Part shown: positions 28,049 through 36,967 of the stretch, piece after piece
Layout: every line of letters starts with the position of its first letter
Position numbering within the stretch: position 1 is the stretch's first letter
DNA from: Pedobacter sp. Leaf216
GTDB taxonomy: Bacteria > Bacteroidota > Bacteroidia > Sphingobacteriales > Sphingobacteriaceae
Direction of reading: 5' to 3'
Length of the DNA: 64,000 nt
Assembly (NCBI RefSeq): GCF_001421515.1
Contig: NZ_LMKM01000001.1
Coordinates: forward strand, 2,314-66,313
The notes under the pieces: model-generated
Databases searched by the model: none
What the model saw: the letters and a program-made list of their open reading frames with translations, nothing else
Told to the model about the DNA's origin: nothing
Position numbers and translations under genes: made by a program

Positions 28049-29326
28049 TTACAACCTGGCATCCACTAAACTTCGTTGTAGGTAAGATTTTGTATCAAAA
28101 ATAACAGTCCCATTATCCTTAAATCCCGCATAATCCAGTTCTAAAAACTGTTTGTGCGCCACAGCTAAAATCACCACATCATAATCTTTAAATTCACTCC
28201 TTTCGATCAGATCGATATTATAATCCGCTTTCACCTCATTTGCATTGGCCCAGGGGTCATACACATCAACATTCATACTGAATGACTTGAGCTCTTTATA
28301 AATATCAATTACGCGGGTATTGCGCGTATCGGGGCAATTTTCCTTAAATGCAAAACCAAGGATGAGCGCGCTGGCACCGTTAATAACTTTATCTCTGGCA
28401 ACCAGCATTTTGATCACCTTATTAGCTACAAACATCCCCATATTATCGTTTACCCTTCGTCCAGATAAAATCACTTCAGGTTTATAACCCATAGCTTCCG
28501 ATTTATGCGCCAGGTAATAAGGATCTACACCAATGCAATGCCCCCCAACCAAACCAGGTTTGTAATTTAAAAAATTCCACTTGGTAGCAGCAGCAGCCAA
28601 CACATCAGTCGTATCAATCTCCATCCGGTCGAAAATTAAGGCCAGTTCGTTTACAAAAGAAATATTCACGTCCCTCTGTGCATTTTCTATCGCTTTAGAT
28701 GCTTCAGCAACTTTAATGCTTGGGGCCAAATGTGTGCCGGCGGTAATAATGGAAGCGTAAAGTTGATTAATTTCAACAGCAATTGCAGGAGTAGAGCCCG
28801 AGGTAACTTTTTTGATTTTAGTTAGCGTATTAATTTTATCTCCCGGATTAATCCTTTCTGGTGAATAACCACAGAAAAAGTCGATGTTATATTTCAAACC
28901 CGATATTTTCTCTAGAACAGGAACACAATCATCCTCAGTACAACCCGGATAAACAGTAGATTCATAAATGACAATATCACCAGGCTTAAGGACAATACCT
29001 AACATTTTACTGGCAGCAAGTAAAGGTTGCAAATCTGGCCGTTTAAGATGATCGATCGGAGTCGGTACCGTAACGATATAGATCGTGCATTTTGCCAGGT
29101 CGGCTATATTGGCACTCAATGTTAAACCTGGTGCAGATGCAGCAACTACATTTCTTAGATCTTCCAGGTCGGCTTCATTTGTTCGGTCTTGTAAATTATT
29201 TAACTCAGCCACCCGGTTTTCATTGGTATCAAAACCAATAACATCATATTTTTTAGCAAATTCGATAGCTAGGGGTAAGCCAACATAACCCAACCCAATA
29301 ATAGCAATCTGCTTTTGTGTAGTCAT
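28049..29326 (-). CDS. UDP-N-acetyl-hexosamine 6-dehydrogenase (TviB/WbpA-like)
   Basis: 425 residues from the ATG at 29326. NAD motif IAIIGLGYVGLPLA, then VPTPIDHLKRPDL, YESTVYPGCTEDDCVPVLE and the catalytic cysteine in LVGGHCIGVDPYYLAHKSE. FKENCPDTRNTRVIDIY is the C-terminal binding region. It oxidises a UDP-HexNAc at C6 to the uronic acid, such as UDP-GlcNAcA. The ORF could extend to 29392, but the TATCTTTG box at 29347-29354 favours 29326. No UDP-GlcNAc 2-epimerase is in the window, so a ManNAcA product would need one elsewhere. Confidence 0.9.
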   Translation of the reverse strand: MTTQKQIAIIGLGYVGLPLAIEFAKKYDVIGFDTNENRVAELNNLQDRTNEADLEDLRNVVAASAPGLTLSANIADLAKCTIYIVTVPTPIDHLKRPDLQPLLAASKMLGIVLKPGDIVIYESTVYPGCTEDDCVPVLEKISGLKYNIDFFCGYSPERINPGDKINTLTKIKKVTSGSTPAIAVEINQLYASIITAGTHLAPSIKVAEASKAIENAQRDVNISFVNELALIFDRMEIDTTDVLAAAATKWNFLNYKPGLVGGHCIGVDPYYLAHKSEAMGYKPEVILSGRRVNDNMGMFVANKVIKMLVARDKVINGASALILGFAFKENCPDTRNTRVIDIYKELKSFSMNVDVYDPWANANEVKADYNIDLIERSEFKDYDVVILAVAHKQFLELDYAGFKDNGTVIFDTKSYLQRSLVDARL

Positions 29327-29346
29327 TTTTTCTTTCGGTAATTGGC

Positions 29347-29354
29347 CAAAGATA
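29347..29354 (-). promoter_or_regulatory. -7 promoter element of the TviB-like gene
   Basis: TATCTTTG on the minus strand, 20 nt upstream of the ATG at 29326, with no good -33 element. It decides the start codon by excluding the upstream extension. Confidence 0.4.
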
Positions 29355-29615
29355 AGATAAATCAGTAAAAGCTTTAATTGTACCTGATTCAACTCTAGAA
29401 ATCGTAAGCCACAAAGCTCACAAACAAAAAAATAATATCAAACAGATAAGAGCAACGTAATGCTTAAAGGAACTGTCTCTTGTATGGCAAAGACTGCAGA
29501 TTTTGTAGGAGAAGTTAATTTATGATATTACTTATTCATAATTCTACTATAATTTTCGTCCTCCGAGGAGGCGGGAATCTCATGCAATACGATTAGCCTC
29601 GCGAACAACAAACGC

Positions 29616-29660
29616 AAAAAATCTCCAACCAATACCATCGTATCAACTGGAGATTTATTT
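29616..29660 (-). terminator. Terminator after rmlA
   Basis: AAATCTCCA (29619-29627) pairs with TGGAGATTT (29648-29656) and is followed on the minus strand by a U-rich tail. It sits 33 nt past the rmlA stop and separates the rml operon from the TviB-like gene. The rest of the 296-nt gap has a GC-rich CCTCC-GA-GGAGG palindrome (near 29562) that resembles a common short Pedobacter repeat. Confidence 0.7.
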
Positions 29661-29688
29661 TAATGCGTTGTTAAACTATATTAACCTT

Positions 29689-30549
29689 TTACTTAATCTG
29701 TTTTAGCAGGTAACTACCATAGCCACTTTTAACCAATGGCGTAGCAATAGCCTTAAGTTGTGCTGCATCAATAAAGCCCATGCGGTAGGCAATTTCTTCA
29801 ATACAACCTATTTTCAATCCTTGTCTTTCTTCAATAATCTGAACAAACTGACCCGCCTGCATTAAAGAAGTAAAAGTACCTGTATCCAACCAGGCAGTAC
29901 CCCGGCTCAACACACCAACCTTTAATTTATTTCGTTCTAAATACACACGGTTTACATCAGTAATCTCGTATTCTCCACGTGGAGAAGGTTTAATGTTTTT
30001 TGCAATTTCCACAACTTCATTATCATAAAAATACAATCCAGGCACCGCATAATCAGATTTTGGCTCAACTGGTTTTTCTTCAATTGAAATAGCATTTTTA
30101 TCCGCATCAAACTCAACCACACCGTAACGTTCAGGATCAGCTACCTGATAGGCAAATACTACACCACCATCCGGATCAGAACTGGCTTGTAACAATTTAG
30201 CCATTCCGTCACCATGAAAAATATTATCGCCCAATACCAGGGCCACTTTATCCTTGCCGATAAAATCTTCCCCAATAACAAAAGCTTGTGCTAAACCGTT
30301 TGGTTCTGCTTGTACAGCATAACTAAATTTACAGCCTAAACTTGCCCCGTCACCCAACAACTTCTCAAAATTAGGGAGATCATGTGGGGTAGAAATAATT
30401 AGGATTTCTTTAATCCCAGCCAACATTAAGGTAGATAGGGGGTAATAAATCATCGGTTTATCATAAACCGGCATCATCTGTTTACTACAGGCAAGCGTTA
30501 AAGGATGCAAACGTGTTCCGCTGCCGCCAGCTAAGATTATACCTTTCAT
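29689..30549 (-). CDS. rmlA: Glucose-1-phosphate thymidylyltransferase
   Basis: RmlA makes dTDP-glucose, the first step of dTDP-L-rhamnose synthesis. 286 residues. [32 protein letters not shown] (1-32) is the nucleotidyltransferase signature, with [21 protein letters not shown] and [19 protein letters not shown] following. The rml genes run B-C-D-A, with a 67-nt gap between rmlD and rmlA. Ends with a terminator. Confidence 0.97.
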   Translation of the reverse strand: MKGIILAGGSGTRLHPLTLACSKQMMPVYDKPMIYYPLSTLMLAGIKEILIISTPHDLPNFEKLLGDGASLGCKFSYAVQAEPNGLAQAFVIGEDFIGKDKVALVLGDNIFHGDGMAKLLQASSDPDGGVVFAYQVADPERYGVVEFDADKNAISIEEKPVEPKSDYAVPGLYFYDNEVVEIAKNIKPSPRGEYEITDVNRVYLERNKLKVGVLSRGTAWLDTGTFTSLMQAGQFVQIIEERQGLKIGCIEEIAYRMGFIDAAQLKAIATPLVKSGYGSYLLKQIK

Positions 30550-30616
30550 ATTTGTTAATCAGTTTTTAAAATACAATTAACAGGTTTAAACAATTTAAAC
30601 AGTTAACCATTAATAA

Positions 30617-31477
30617 TTATTGAGCTTTAATTTTTGATATACATTCAACCAAGCTAGTTCTCCAGTAAGGAATTTCAAGGTTAAATGTACTTTTTATTTT
30701 AGATTTATCCATCACCGAAAATGCTGGTCGGATCGCTTTGGTTGGGTAGTCAGATCCAGGGATAGGGTTAACCTTAACCATAGTTTCGCTGATATCAAAA
30801 ATAGCCTTTGCAAAATCAAACCATGAGGTTACGCCTTCATTACTATAATGATATACACCATAAGCAGTTGATGAAGAATCGATAATAGCAAAAATAGCAT
30901 TTGCCAGGTCGATAGCATAAGTAGGGGTACCCACCTGATCAGCAATAATATTCAGCTCATCACGATCAGCACCAAGTTTTAACATCGTTTTAACAAAATT
31001 GTTGGCATATTCAGAATACAACCAACTCGTACGGATAATAAAATGATTGGGCAGTTTAGCAGCTACAGCCAGCTCACCATCCAATTTAGTTAACCCATAA
31101 ACGTTGATCGGTTTTGCTTCATCATCCTCCCTTAGCAACTTAAAGGTATTGCCTTCAAAAACGAAATCGGTTGATACATGAACCAAAGTTACTCCATTGG
31201 CCAAACAGGCCGAAGCCAGGTAAGCAGCACCCGTTTCATTAATGGCTTTAGCCAGCTCAGTTTCATCCTCTGCTTTATCAACAGCAGTATAAGCCGCACA
31301 ATTAATTACAAAACCAGGTTTTACTACCGCTAAAAGTTTATGCAAACCGCTTTCATCTAAAATATTGGCATCCTGCTCTGCAGGAAAAACAATTTCCGTA
31401 ATTCCTCTTCTTTCAGCAACTGTTTTTAAACATTGGCCCAACTGTCCGCCGGCACCAATTACTAATATTTTACTCAT
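30617..31477 (-). CDS. rmlD: dTDP-4-dehydrorhamnose reductase
   Basis: RmlD reduces dTDP-4-keto-rhamnose to dTDP-L-rhamnose. 286 residues. The NADP motif is VIGAGGQLGQCL, the catalytic region is VSTDFVFEGNTF and YxxxK is in NVYGLTKLDGE. Its start overlaps the end of rmlC by 4 nt, so it is coupled to it. Confidence 0.95.
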   Translation of the reverse strand: MSKILVIGAGGQLGQCLKTVAERRGITEIVFPAEQDANILDESGLHKLLAVVKPGFVINCAAYTAVDKAEDETELAKAINETGAAYLASACLANGVTLVHVSTDFVFEGNTFKLLREDDEAKPINVYGLTKLDGELAVAAKLPNHFIIRTSWLYSEYANNFVKTMLKLGADRDELNIIADQVGTPTYAIDLANAIFAIIDSSSTAYGVYHYSNEGVTSWFDFAKAIFDISETMVKVNPIPGSDYPTKAIRPAFSVMDKSKIKSTFNLEIPYWRTSLVECISKIKAQ

Positions 31478-32022
31478 ATATGCTGTAAAGCTGAAAAAGG
31501 TTTTAAAAGAAGATCTTTATCAGATATAGCCTGGTCTTCTTCAGGGATTAACCAATTGATATTTAAATCCGCATCATTATAAATCACCCCTGTTTCCGAA
31601 GCTTTATTAAAAAAATTATCGCATTTATATAAAAACTCTGCGGTTTCACTCAATACAGAAAAGCCGTGTACAAAGCCTCTAGGGATGTACAACTGCAATT
31701 TGTTTTCTGCGCTTAAACGCACAGCAACGTGTTTCCCATAAGTTGGAGAACTTGGGCGTACATCTACAGCAACATCCAATACCTCACCCTTGGTTACACG
31801 CACCAGTTTGGCCTGTGCAAATTCTCCGGTTTGAGCATGTAAGCCTCGGATAACCCCATAAGACGAATAAGATTGATTATCCTGAACAAACCGCCCGGAT
31901 AAACCTGTTTTTTCCTCAAAAGTATTTTGATTAAAACTCTCAAAAAAATAACCCCTTGGGTCCTCAAATACCCTTGGCTTAATAATCAGGCAGTCTTTTA
32001 ACCCTGTTTGTTCAATTTCCAT
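31474..32022 (-). CDS. rmlC: dTDP-4-dehydrorhamnose 3,5-epimerase
   Basis: RmlC epimerises dTDP-4-keto-6-deoxyglucose at C3 and C5. 182 residues, a single cupin. Motifs: FEDPRGYFFESFNQ, SSYGVIRGLHAQTGEFAQAKLVRVTKG with the catalytic His, and YIPRGFVHGFSVLSE. It overlaps rmlB by one base and rmlD by 4 nt. Confidence 0.96.
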   Translation of the reverse strand: MEIEQTGLKDCLIIKPRVFEDPRGYFFESFNQNTFEEKTGLSGRFVQDNQSYSSYGVIRGLHAQTGEFAQAKLVRVTKGEVLDVAVDVRPSSPTYGKHVAVRLSAENKLQLYIPRGFVHGFSVLSETAEFLYKCDNFFNKASETGVIYNDADLNINWLIPEEDQAISDKDLLLKPFSALQHI

Positions 32023-33074
32023 TATTTACTGCTGTACTGTTGCTCGTAATAAGATTGATAATTACCCGAAGTAACATTGTTTAACCAGTCTTCATTTTGT
32101 AAATACCAGTCTACAGTTTTGGCCAATCCTTCTTCAAACTGTAAGCTTGGCACCCAGTCAAGCTGATTTTGTAACTTGCTCGAATCAATGGCATAACGTA
32201 AATCATGCCCAGCACGGTCGGTTACATAAGTAATCAGCTTAGCCGATTCACCTGCCTCACGACCCAATTTCTCGTCCATAATGGTACAAAGCAAGTTGAT
32301 CAGATCGATATTTTTCCATTCATTATGGCCACCAATATTGTAAGTGTCGCCAGTTTTTGAATTGTGAAAAATCACATCAATTGCACGGGCATGGTCTTCA
32401 ACCCATAACCAATCGCGAACGTTTTCACCTTTACCATACACGGGTACTGGTTTTTTATTTTTGATATTGTTAATGGCCAGAGGAATCAGTTTCTCAGGGA
32501 AATGATGAGAACCATAATTGTTTGAACAGTTCGAAATCACACAATCCATACCATAAGTATCATGATAAGCCCGTACAAAATGGTCAGAACTTGCCTTCGA
32601 TGCAGAATACGGGCTATGCGGATCGTATGCGGTAGTTTCAGTAAACATACCTTCTTCGCCCAAAGCACCATAAACCTCATCGGTGCTTACATGGTAAAAA
32701 CGTTTTTTATCGTAATCACCTTTCCAATATTCGCGGGCCGCATTTAATAAATTAACGGTGCCGATAACATTGGTAATCACGAAAGCAGTGGGGTCAGAAA
32801 TAGAACGGTCTACGTGGCTTTCTGCGGCCAGGTGAATAACTGCATCAAAGTTTTCTGTTTTAAACAGATCGAACATCGCCGTAGCATCCGTAATATCTTC
32901 TTTTACAAATCTGTAATTTGGTTTATTTTCAATATCGGTTAAATTAGCAAGATTACCTGCATAAGTAAGTTTATCTAAGTTTACGATCTCGTAGCCAGGA
33001 TAGTTATTTACAAAACGGCGTACTACATGTGAGCCAATAAAGCCCGCACCACCAGTGATTAAGATTTTTTTCAC
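32022..33074 (-). CDS. rmlB: dTDP-glucose 4,6-dehydratase
   Basis: RmlB dehydrates dTDP-glucose to the 4-keto-6-deoxy sugar. 350 residues. NAD motif ITGGAGFIGSHVV (5-17), HLAAESHVDRSI, the catalytic VSTDEVYG and YxxxK in SPYSASKASSDH. First gene of the leftward polysaccharide cluster, with a good promoter at 33100-33130. On its other side begins the mobilisation remnant. Confidence 0.97.
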   Translation of the reverse strand: MKKILITGGAGFIGSHVVRRFVNNYPGYEIVNLDKLTYAGNLANLTDIENKPNYRFVKEDITDATAMFDLFKTENFDAVIHLAAESHVDRSISDPTAFVITNVIGTVNLLNAAREYWKGDYDKKRFYHVSTDEVYGALGEEGMFTETTAYDPHSPYSASKASSDHFVRAYHDTYGMDCVISNCSNNYGSHHFPEKLIPLAINNIKNKKPVPVYGKGENVRDWLWVEDHARAIDVIFHNSKTGDTYNIGGHNEWKNIDLINLLCTIMDEKLGREAGESAKLITYVTDRAGHDLRYAIDSSKLQNQLDWVPSLQFEEGLAKTVDWYLQNEDWLNNVTSGNYQSYYEQQYSSK

Positions 33075-33099
33075 AGTTATTATATGATTTTCAATTCAG

Positions 33100-33130
33100 C
33101 TAAAGTAAGCTAGATTTGCATGAAATACAA
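33100..33130 (-). promoter_or_regulatory. Promoter of rmlBCDA
   Basis: TTG (33128-33130) and TACTTTAG (33100-33107) on the minus strand are separated by 20 nt. The -7 box differs from TAnnTTTG by one base. It ends 25 nt before the rmlB ATG. Confidence 0.6.
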
Positions 33131-33268
33131 CTTATTTTGCATTTTGGTGCAACCTATTTTCCAAAATATGGAGAAATAGGGAGCATATTAAGATAGGAAT
33201 ATTAAATCTCCATTTTGTTTATAGGGTTTTAGTAGACGATGTCACATCCATAGTAGATATAAACTTAT

Positions 33269-34342
33269 CTATCTTCTTTTTCTGCCCTTTTCCCAATCAT
33301 TCTGATTTTTTTCAGAATAAATACTTTCCTTTTCTATCGATTCAGATATTTTGTTTTGGACTTCATCCGTTTTAAAAAAGATGACCTTATCTCCATCTAT
33401 ATATCCTTCTGGATTTTCCAAGCTTTTAGAGAGGATACTCAAATCAATAATTTCTTTGCCATCATGCACGAGCTTCATTTCATGATTGATCACTGTGAAC
33501 CCCACAATTTCTCTATTCTTACGGTGATAAATGATATCAATTTTCAGCTGCTCACTTAGTAAAATGCTTAGCTCCGACTTATAGGCTTGCCTTAGATAAG
33601 CATGCCAGAAGGACGGATGACGAGTGGGATTACCGGAAACGATTTTCAACAATGTTTTAAATACGCTGTTTAGTGCATGAACTGGAATGGGGCTGGGGTG
33701 ATATTGCTGGATTCGATTGTTAATAACATCAAGATTTACAGCATGCAGCGTTCTGGAATGTTTCACCATGTGCAGCGCAGAATCTCTCATATAGCCAGAA
33801 TAACCCATGTTTTTCAAAAGGATTTGAAATTGGTCTAAACTATTGAAACCATAAGCCAGCGCTTTTGTGGCATCCCGCTCAGCCTGGGCCAACGGGTCAT
33901 GACCGATCAATTCATGGAGCACTACCGATGACCTGAATTTTTCATACCGCGTCGGAACCGCTTTTCTATTCTTGCACACCCTGACTGAAACAATATGAAC
34001 ATGATTGTTTGGATTGTCGTTATGAAAGTAAATCAGGTATGGATTGTCTCCATAGCCCATCCTTTTTAACCATTGATGAGCGATATCAGTCAGTTCAGCT
34101 TTACTACGTGAGTTTCCTTTTGCCATAATACTTAGGTGAAGCTGTTTATTTTTAACCTTTGGATTGAGTGAACCAATCATTTGCAGATAGGCTTTAAAAT
34201 CTGCAGCTCTGGGTTTGGATACCGGGCTAAGCGCCTGAAAATTCCTGACAGCCATTAACTCTGCTTTACCGCAGGATAATTTATCGTTATTATACTTTAC
34301 GGCAGCAAACTTGCTATTGGAAGAAAGAAACTCAACAATCAT
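33269..34342 (-). CDS. Relaxase / mobilisation nuclease (MOB family)
   Basis: 357 residues. HLSIMAKGN, then PYLIYFHNDNPNNHVHIVSVRV with the HxH metal-binding motif, typical of HUH relaxases of mobilisable elements of Bacteroidota. An N-terminal Tyr in AAVKYNNDKL is the candidate nicking residue. The C-terminal half is basic and hydrophilic. It would nick DNA at an oriT and pilot the strand through a helper conjugation system. Length is normal to slightly short. It lies 23 nt after the accessory gene and is one of only two genes of a mobilisation remnant between rmlB and the DUF3109 gene. Confidence 0.85.
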   Translation of the reverse strand: MIVEFLSSNSKFAAVKYNNDKLSCGKAELMAVRNFQALSPVSKPRAADFKAYLQMIGSLNPKVKNKQLHLSIMAKGNSRSKAELTDIAHQWLKRMGYGDNPYLIYFHNDNPNNHVHIVSVRVCKNRKAVPTRYEKFRSSVVLHELIGHDPLAQAERDATKALAYGFNSLDQFQILLKNMGYSGYMRDSALHMVKHSRTLHAVNLDVINNRIQQYHPSPIPVHALNSVFKTLLKIVSGNPTRHPSFWHAYLRQAYKSELSILLSEQLKIDIIYHRKNREIVGFTVINHEMKLVHDGKEIIDLSILSKSLENPEGYIDGDKVIFFKTDEVQNKISESIEKESIYSEKNQNDWEKGRKRR

Positions 34343-34365
34343 TTATATGGATATGAATGACTACA

Positions 34366-34746
34366 TCAATTATTTCCAATGAGCGCAATAAGCTTCTTCA
34401 TGTACCTTGCTATATCCCGCTTAGATGAGGTCCATTTAGCGATCAGCTTAATCAACTCCTCAGCACCGGGCCGTTCAATCATTGTTTCACCATATCGTTG
34501 CAAAACACTTTGGAGCGCTAGAGAAGATGAATCCGATTCAACCGCAATTTTATCCATCCAGTCCACCAAAAAAGCTGAGTCTATTAAAAGATGTGCTCTT
34601 TTATCAAATAATATTCTCCTTAGATATTCAGACATCGTCAAACCAAGTTTAGTAATGTCTTTTTTTATCGCATGAAACTCTTCTTCGGTAACGCAGCAAA
34701 TCAATTTTTGATTACGCAACTCATTCTCTTTATATGATTTTTTCAT
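34366..34746 (-). CDS. MobC-like mobilisation accessory protein
   Basis: 126 residues from the ATG at 34746. The frame extends upstream to a TTG at 34797, but the downstream ATG gives the usual beginning MKKSYKENELRNQKLICCVTEEE. TEEEFHAIKKDITKLGLTMSEYLRRILF is the ribbon-helix-helix-like region found in MobC/relaxosome accessory proteins; the rest is helical. It would bind oriT DNA with the relaxase encoded directly downstream. Confidence in the fold is fair; the role is inferred from context. Confidence 0.75.
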   Translation of the reverse strand: MKKSYKENELRNQKLICCVTEEEFHAIKKDITKLGLTMSEYLRRILFDKRAHLLIDSAFLVDWMDKIAVESDSSSLALQSVLQRYGETMIERPGAEELIKLIAKWTSSKRDIARYMKKLIALIGNN

Positions 34747-34822
34747 CACAGAATCATTTTTTAAGATTAAAAAGGAAGGGCTATACCTTAACCCCAATAA
34801 AATTCGTGATGAATGCTGAAAT

Positions 34823-34854
34823 TTATTGACAATACCTATGGGAATACCTATTGA
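34823..34854. repeat. Direct repeat copy 1
   Basis: TTATTGACAATACC at 34823-34836, continuing as xAT-xxx-AATACCTAT-xG. The second copy begins at 35134. About 26-27 of 32 positions agree, and each copy contains two AATACC half-sites. Confidence 0.65.
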
Positions 34855-34956
34855 TTTTTAATCTAATCTGAAGTAGAGCAATATTTGAAGATTTCGCACA
34901 CAAGAGCTAGTCTGGCAATTTAAATCCATTAGTGCGTACTGAGCCATATTTAAGGC

Positions 34957-34988
34957 ATTCTAAATGATGTTAACCCACCATTTAGAAT
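34957..34988. repeat. Perfect 10-bp inverted repeat, candidate oriT hairpin
   Basis: ATTCTAAATG (34957-34966) and CATTTAGAAT (34979-34988) are perfect complements separated by 12 nt, upstream of the two mobilisation genes. Relaxases of this kind recognise an inverted repeat beside the nick site. It could also act as a weak terminator. Confidence 0.45.
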
Positions 34989-35133
34989 ATTTTTGAATGC
35001 ACATAACTATTGAATATTTTTTCTGATGGATTCGAGAAGGAATCTTTATCGTTTAAGATTTGAATCCTGAGACACAAATCCTATATCATCATTGAAAAAT
35101 AAAATGGCGCTGCCTCAATCCCCTTTTTCTTGG

Positions 35134-35165
35134 TTATTGACAATACCCATAACAATACCTATCGG
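35134..35165. repeat. Direct repeat copy 2
   Basis: Second copy of the repeat described at 34823, starting TTATTGACAATACC (35134-35147). It lies 311 nt from the first copy. Confidence 0.65.
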
Positions 35166-35530
35166 TTATTTCTCTCACGCTTGCGCTAATTTGTTAAGAT
35201 TTTATTAGCTTAGAAAAGACAACGTACACCAAATTGATCTGCTTCATTCATTTATAATTGAGGATTGCGTAGTTTATGGAATAATCGATCAAAGAGGAAT
35301 ATTTTAAAAGTGAGGCGGACTCATATACCCGGGACAGAAAATCCAAAGTACGGATGATTCAAAGAGACGGAGAAGAAGGTAATTTTGAAAAATGGTAAAG
35401 AATGAAAAAGATCTTGTAGCAACCAATAAGTATTACCAACTATAATAGCATTATCCGAAATTTTTCGATATCATTACAAATTGACATTCAACCATTTTAG
35501 AATTTTGATTAGCTTCAAACCACTTTTTGA

Positions 35531-36097
35531 CTACATCGCAGCAACCGAAGCTTCCAATTCCTTATACCACTCTTCTCCATACTTACGGATAAGTGGACCC
35601 TTTAAAAAGCTGTAAACAGGAACTTTCAGTTCCCGGCCGAAAGTGCAGGCATCATGGCAAATATGCCAGCGGTCGTAATTTAACACATCAAACTCCGGGT
35701 ATTTGGTAATCCGGATGGGATATAAATGGCACGAAATCGGTTTTTGCCAATCTACAATACCTTGCTCATACGCTTTTTCAATCGCACATTTGGTAATGCC
35801 ACCCTCAAAAAGCACATAAGCACATTCTTTATTTTTATCTACACAAGGCGTGGTAAGGTCGCCGTCTTGATCTACCACATAAACACCCTGTTCTTCAATC
35901 GCCTTAATGCCTTTTTCATTTAGCAGGTGCTTAATTTTAGGATAAATCTCTTCAAGAACAGCCTTTTCATCATTATCCAATGGCGCACCAGAATCACCCT
36001 CCACACAACATATTCCTTTACATTTGCTTAAATTACAAACGAAATTTTCTTTCAATACATCCTCGTGCACCAGCACCTGTTCAACTTCTATCATCAT
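35531..36097 (-). CDS. DUF3109 family cysteine-rich protein
   Basis: 188 residues. NFVCNLSKCKGICCVEGDSGAPL has four clustered cysteines, and later CVDKNKECAYVLFEGGITKCAIEKAY and PISCHLYPIR supply more, with a final DRWHICHDACTFG. This Cys pattern is the DUF3109/YkgJ-like type and suggests binding of zinc or an Fe-S cluster. Function is not known. It overlaps the DUF3108 gene by one base, so both are probably in one transcript. Confidence 0.8.
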   Translation of the reverse strand: MMIEVEQVLVHEDVLKENFVCNLSKCKGICCVEGDSGAPLDNDEKAVLEEIYPKIKHLLNEKGIKAIEEQGVYVVDQDGDLTTPCVDKNKECAYVLFEGGITKCAIEKAYEQGIVDWQKPISCHLYPIRITKYPEFDVLNYDRWHICHDACTFGRELKVPVYSFLKGPLIRKYGEEWYKELEASVAAM

Positions 36098-36870
36098 TAT
36101 TCTTTTGCTAAAGCATATTTCAGCCCACTGGCCGATTTTAATTCCATCGTTACTGCACCAACCAGTATCTCTACCTGTGCCTTTACAGGCACACGGTTTC
36201 CGTCATCTGTCACCCAAAGGTATAATCTACTGTCTTTTTTGAATATTCTACCCGGCTTAATTGAGGGACTAAACTTAAGGCAACGGATATTTCCCAATTT
36301 ACTCTTAATGGTTTCTTTCCCGACATACTCCACTTCCAATGCTGAAATCTCATCTCCTAAAAAGTAGTTCAGCTTAAACTTGTCACCTGTTTTGATTTTA
36401 CCGATATCAAGGCTCCGGGCAAAATAATAAGCAGAAACCAGGTCAAAAGTTTGCGTCGTTGGCGTGGTAAATGTTCCTCTGTTGGAAACCACTTTTTTAG
36501 CATCCTGGTTAAACCTGGCCTTATCCTGCCGTTTATAACTGGCTTCGCGAATATTCTCCTGATAAAAATACGGCAACAAATCTGTTTTATCAATATAGGA
36601 ATCATAATGGTCCCTTATTTTGTAAAACACATCGAAAGTGCCTGAGGTCTGTGCATCAACGGAAAGTTTATAGGTAGGCTTATTATCAAATTTTAAATCT
36701 GAGTTGGCTACCTTAATCGTAGCTTCCGCTGCAGTAATAAATCCGTACCTTAATTTATATTGAAGAACTTCTCCCTCCTGAAATACGGCTTCCTTTTTCA
36801 GTGGAAGTTCCTGCGCTGTTGCGAAAAGGCTAAACAAACCTATCGTAAGGGTGATTATTGCTTTCTTCAT
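36097..36870 (-). CDS. Secreted DUF3108 family protein
   Basis: 257 residues from the ATG at 36870. The signal peptide is MKKAIITLTIGLFSLFATAQ. The mature part (VFQEGEVLQYKLRYGFITAAEATIKV, FDLVSAYYFARSLD, LYLWVTDDGNRVPVKAQVEI) fits DUF3108, a periplasmic beta-rich family of unknown function. The frame extends to 36939, but the upstream part is not signal-like. One-base overlap with the DUF3109 gene. Confidence 0.8.
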   Translation of the reverse strand: MKKAIITLTIGLFSLFATAQELPLKKEAVFQEGEVLQYKLRYGFITAAEATIKVANSDLKFDNKPTYKLSVDAQTSGTFDVFYKIRDHYDSYIDKTDLLPYFYQENIREASYKRQDKARFNQDAKKVVSNRGTFTTPTTQTFDLVSAYYFARSLDIGKIKTGDKFKLNYFLGDEISALEVEYVGKETIKSKLGNIRCLKFSPSIKPGRIFKKDSRLYLWVTDDGNRVPVKAQVEILVGAVTMELKSASGLKYALAKE

Positions 36871-36967
36871 GCTTTTGTATTCATTTGTGTGTATCAATGA
36901 AAGAAACGTCTTAAACAACTGGTCAGATTCTTTCACCAATGAAGATATACAAAAAGCAAACCAAAAT

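Larger units (their letters stand above)
34798..35530. other. Gene-free mobilisation region
   Basis: 733 nt without a confident gene. It holds an oriT-like inverted repeat (34957-34988), two long direct repeats (34823-34854 and 35134-35165) and a 37-codon plus-strand frame without a start codon (35285-35398, ending RDGEEGNFEKW) that has protein-like composition and could be a gene remnant. The rest appears non-coding. Confidence 0.55.

Noticed and set aside
33075-35530. CRISPR array or integron near the mobilisation genes
   Set aside because: Only two copies of one repeat occur, with no regular spacers, and no cas or integron integrase genes.
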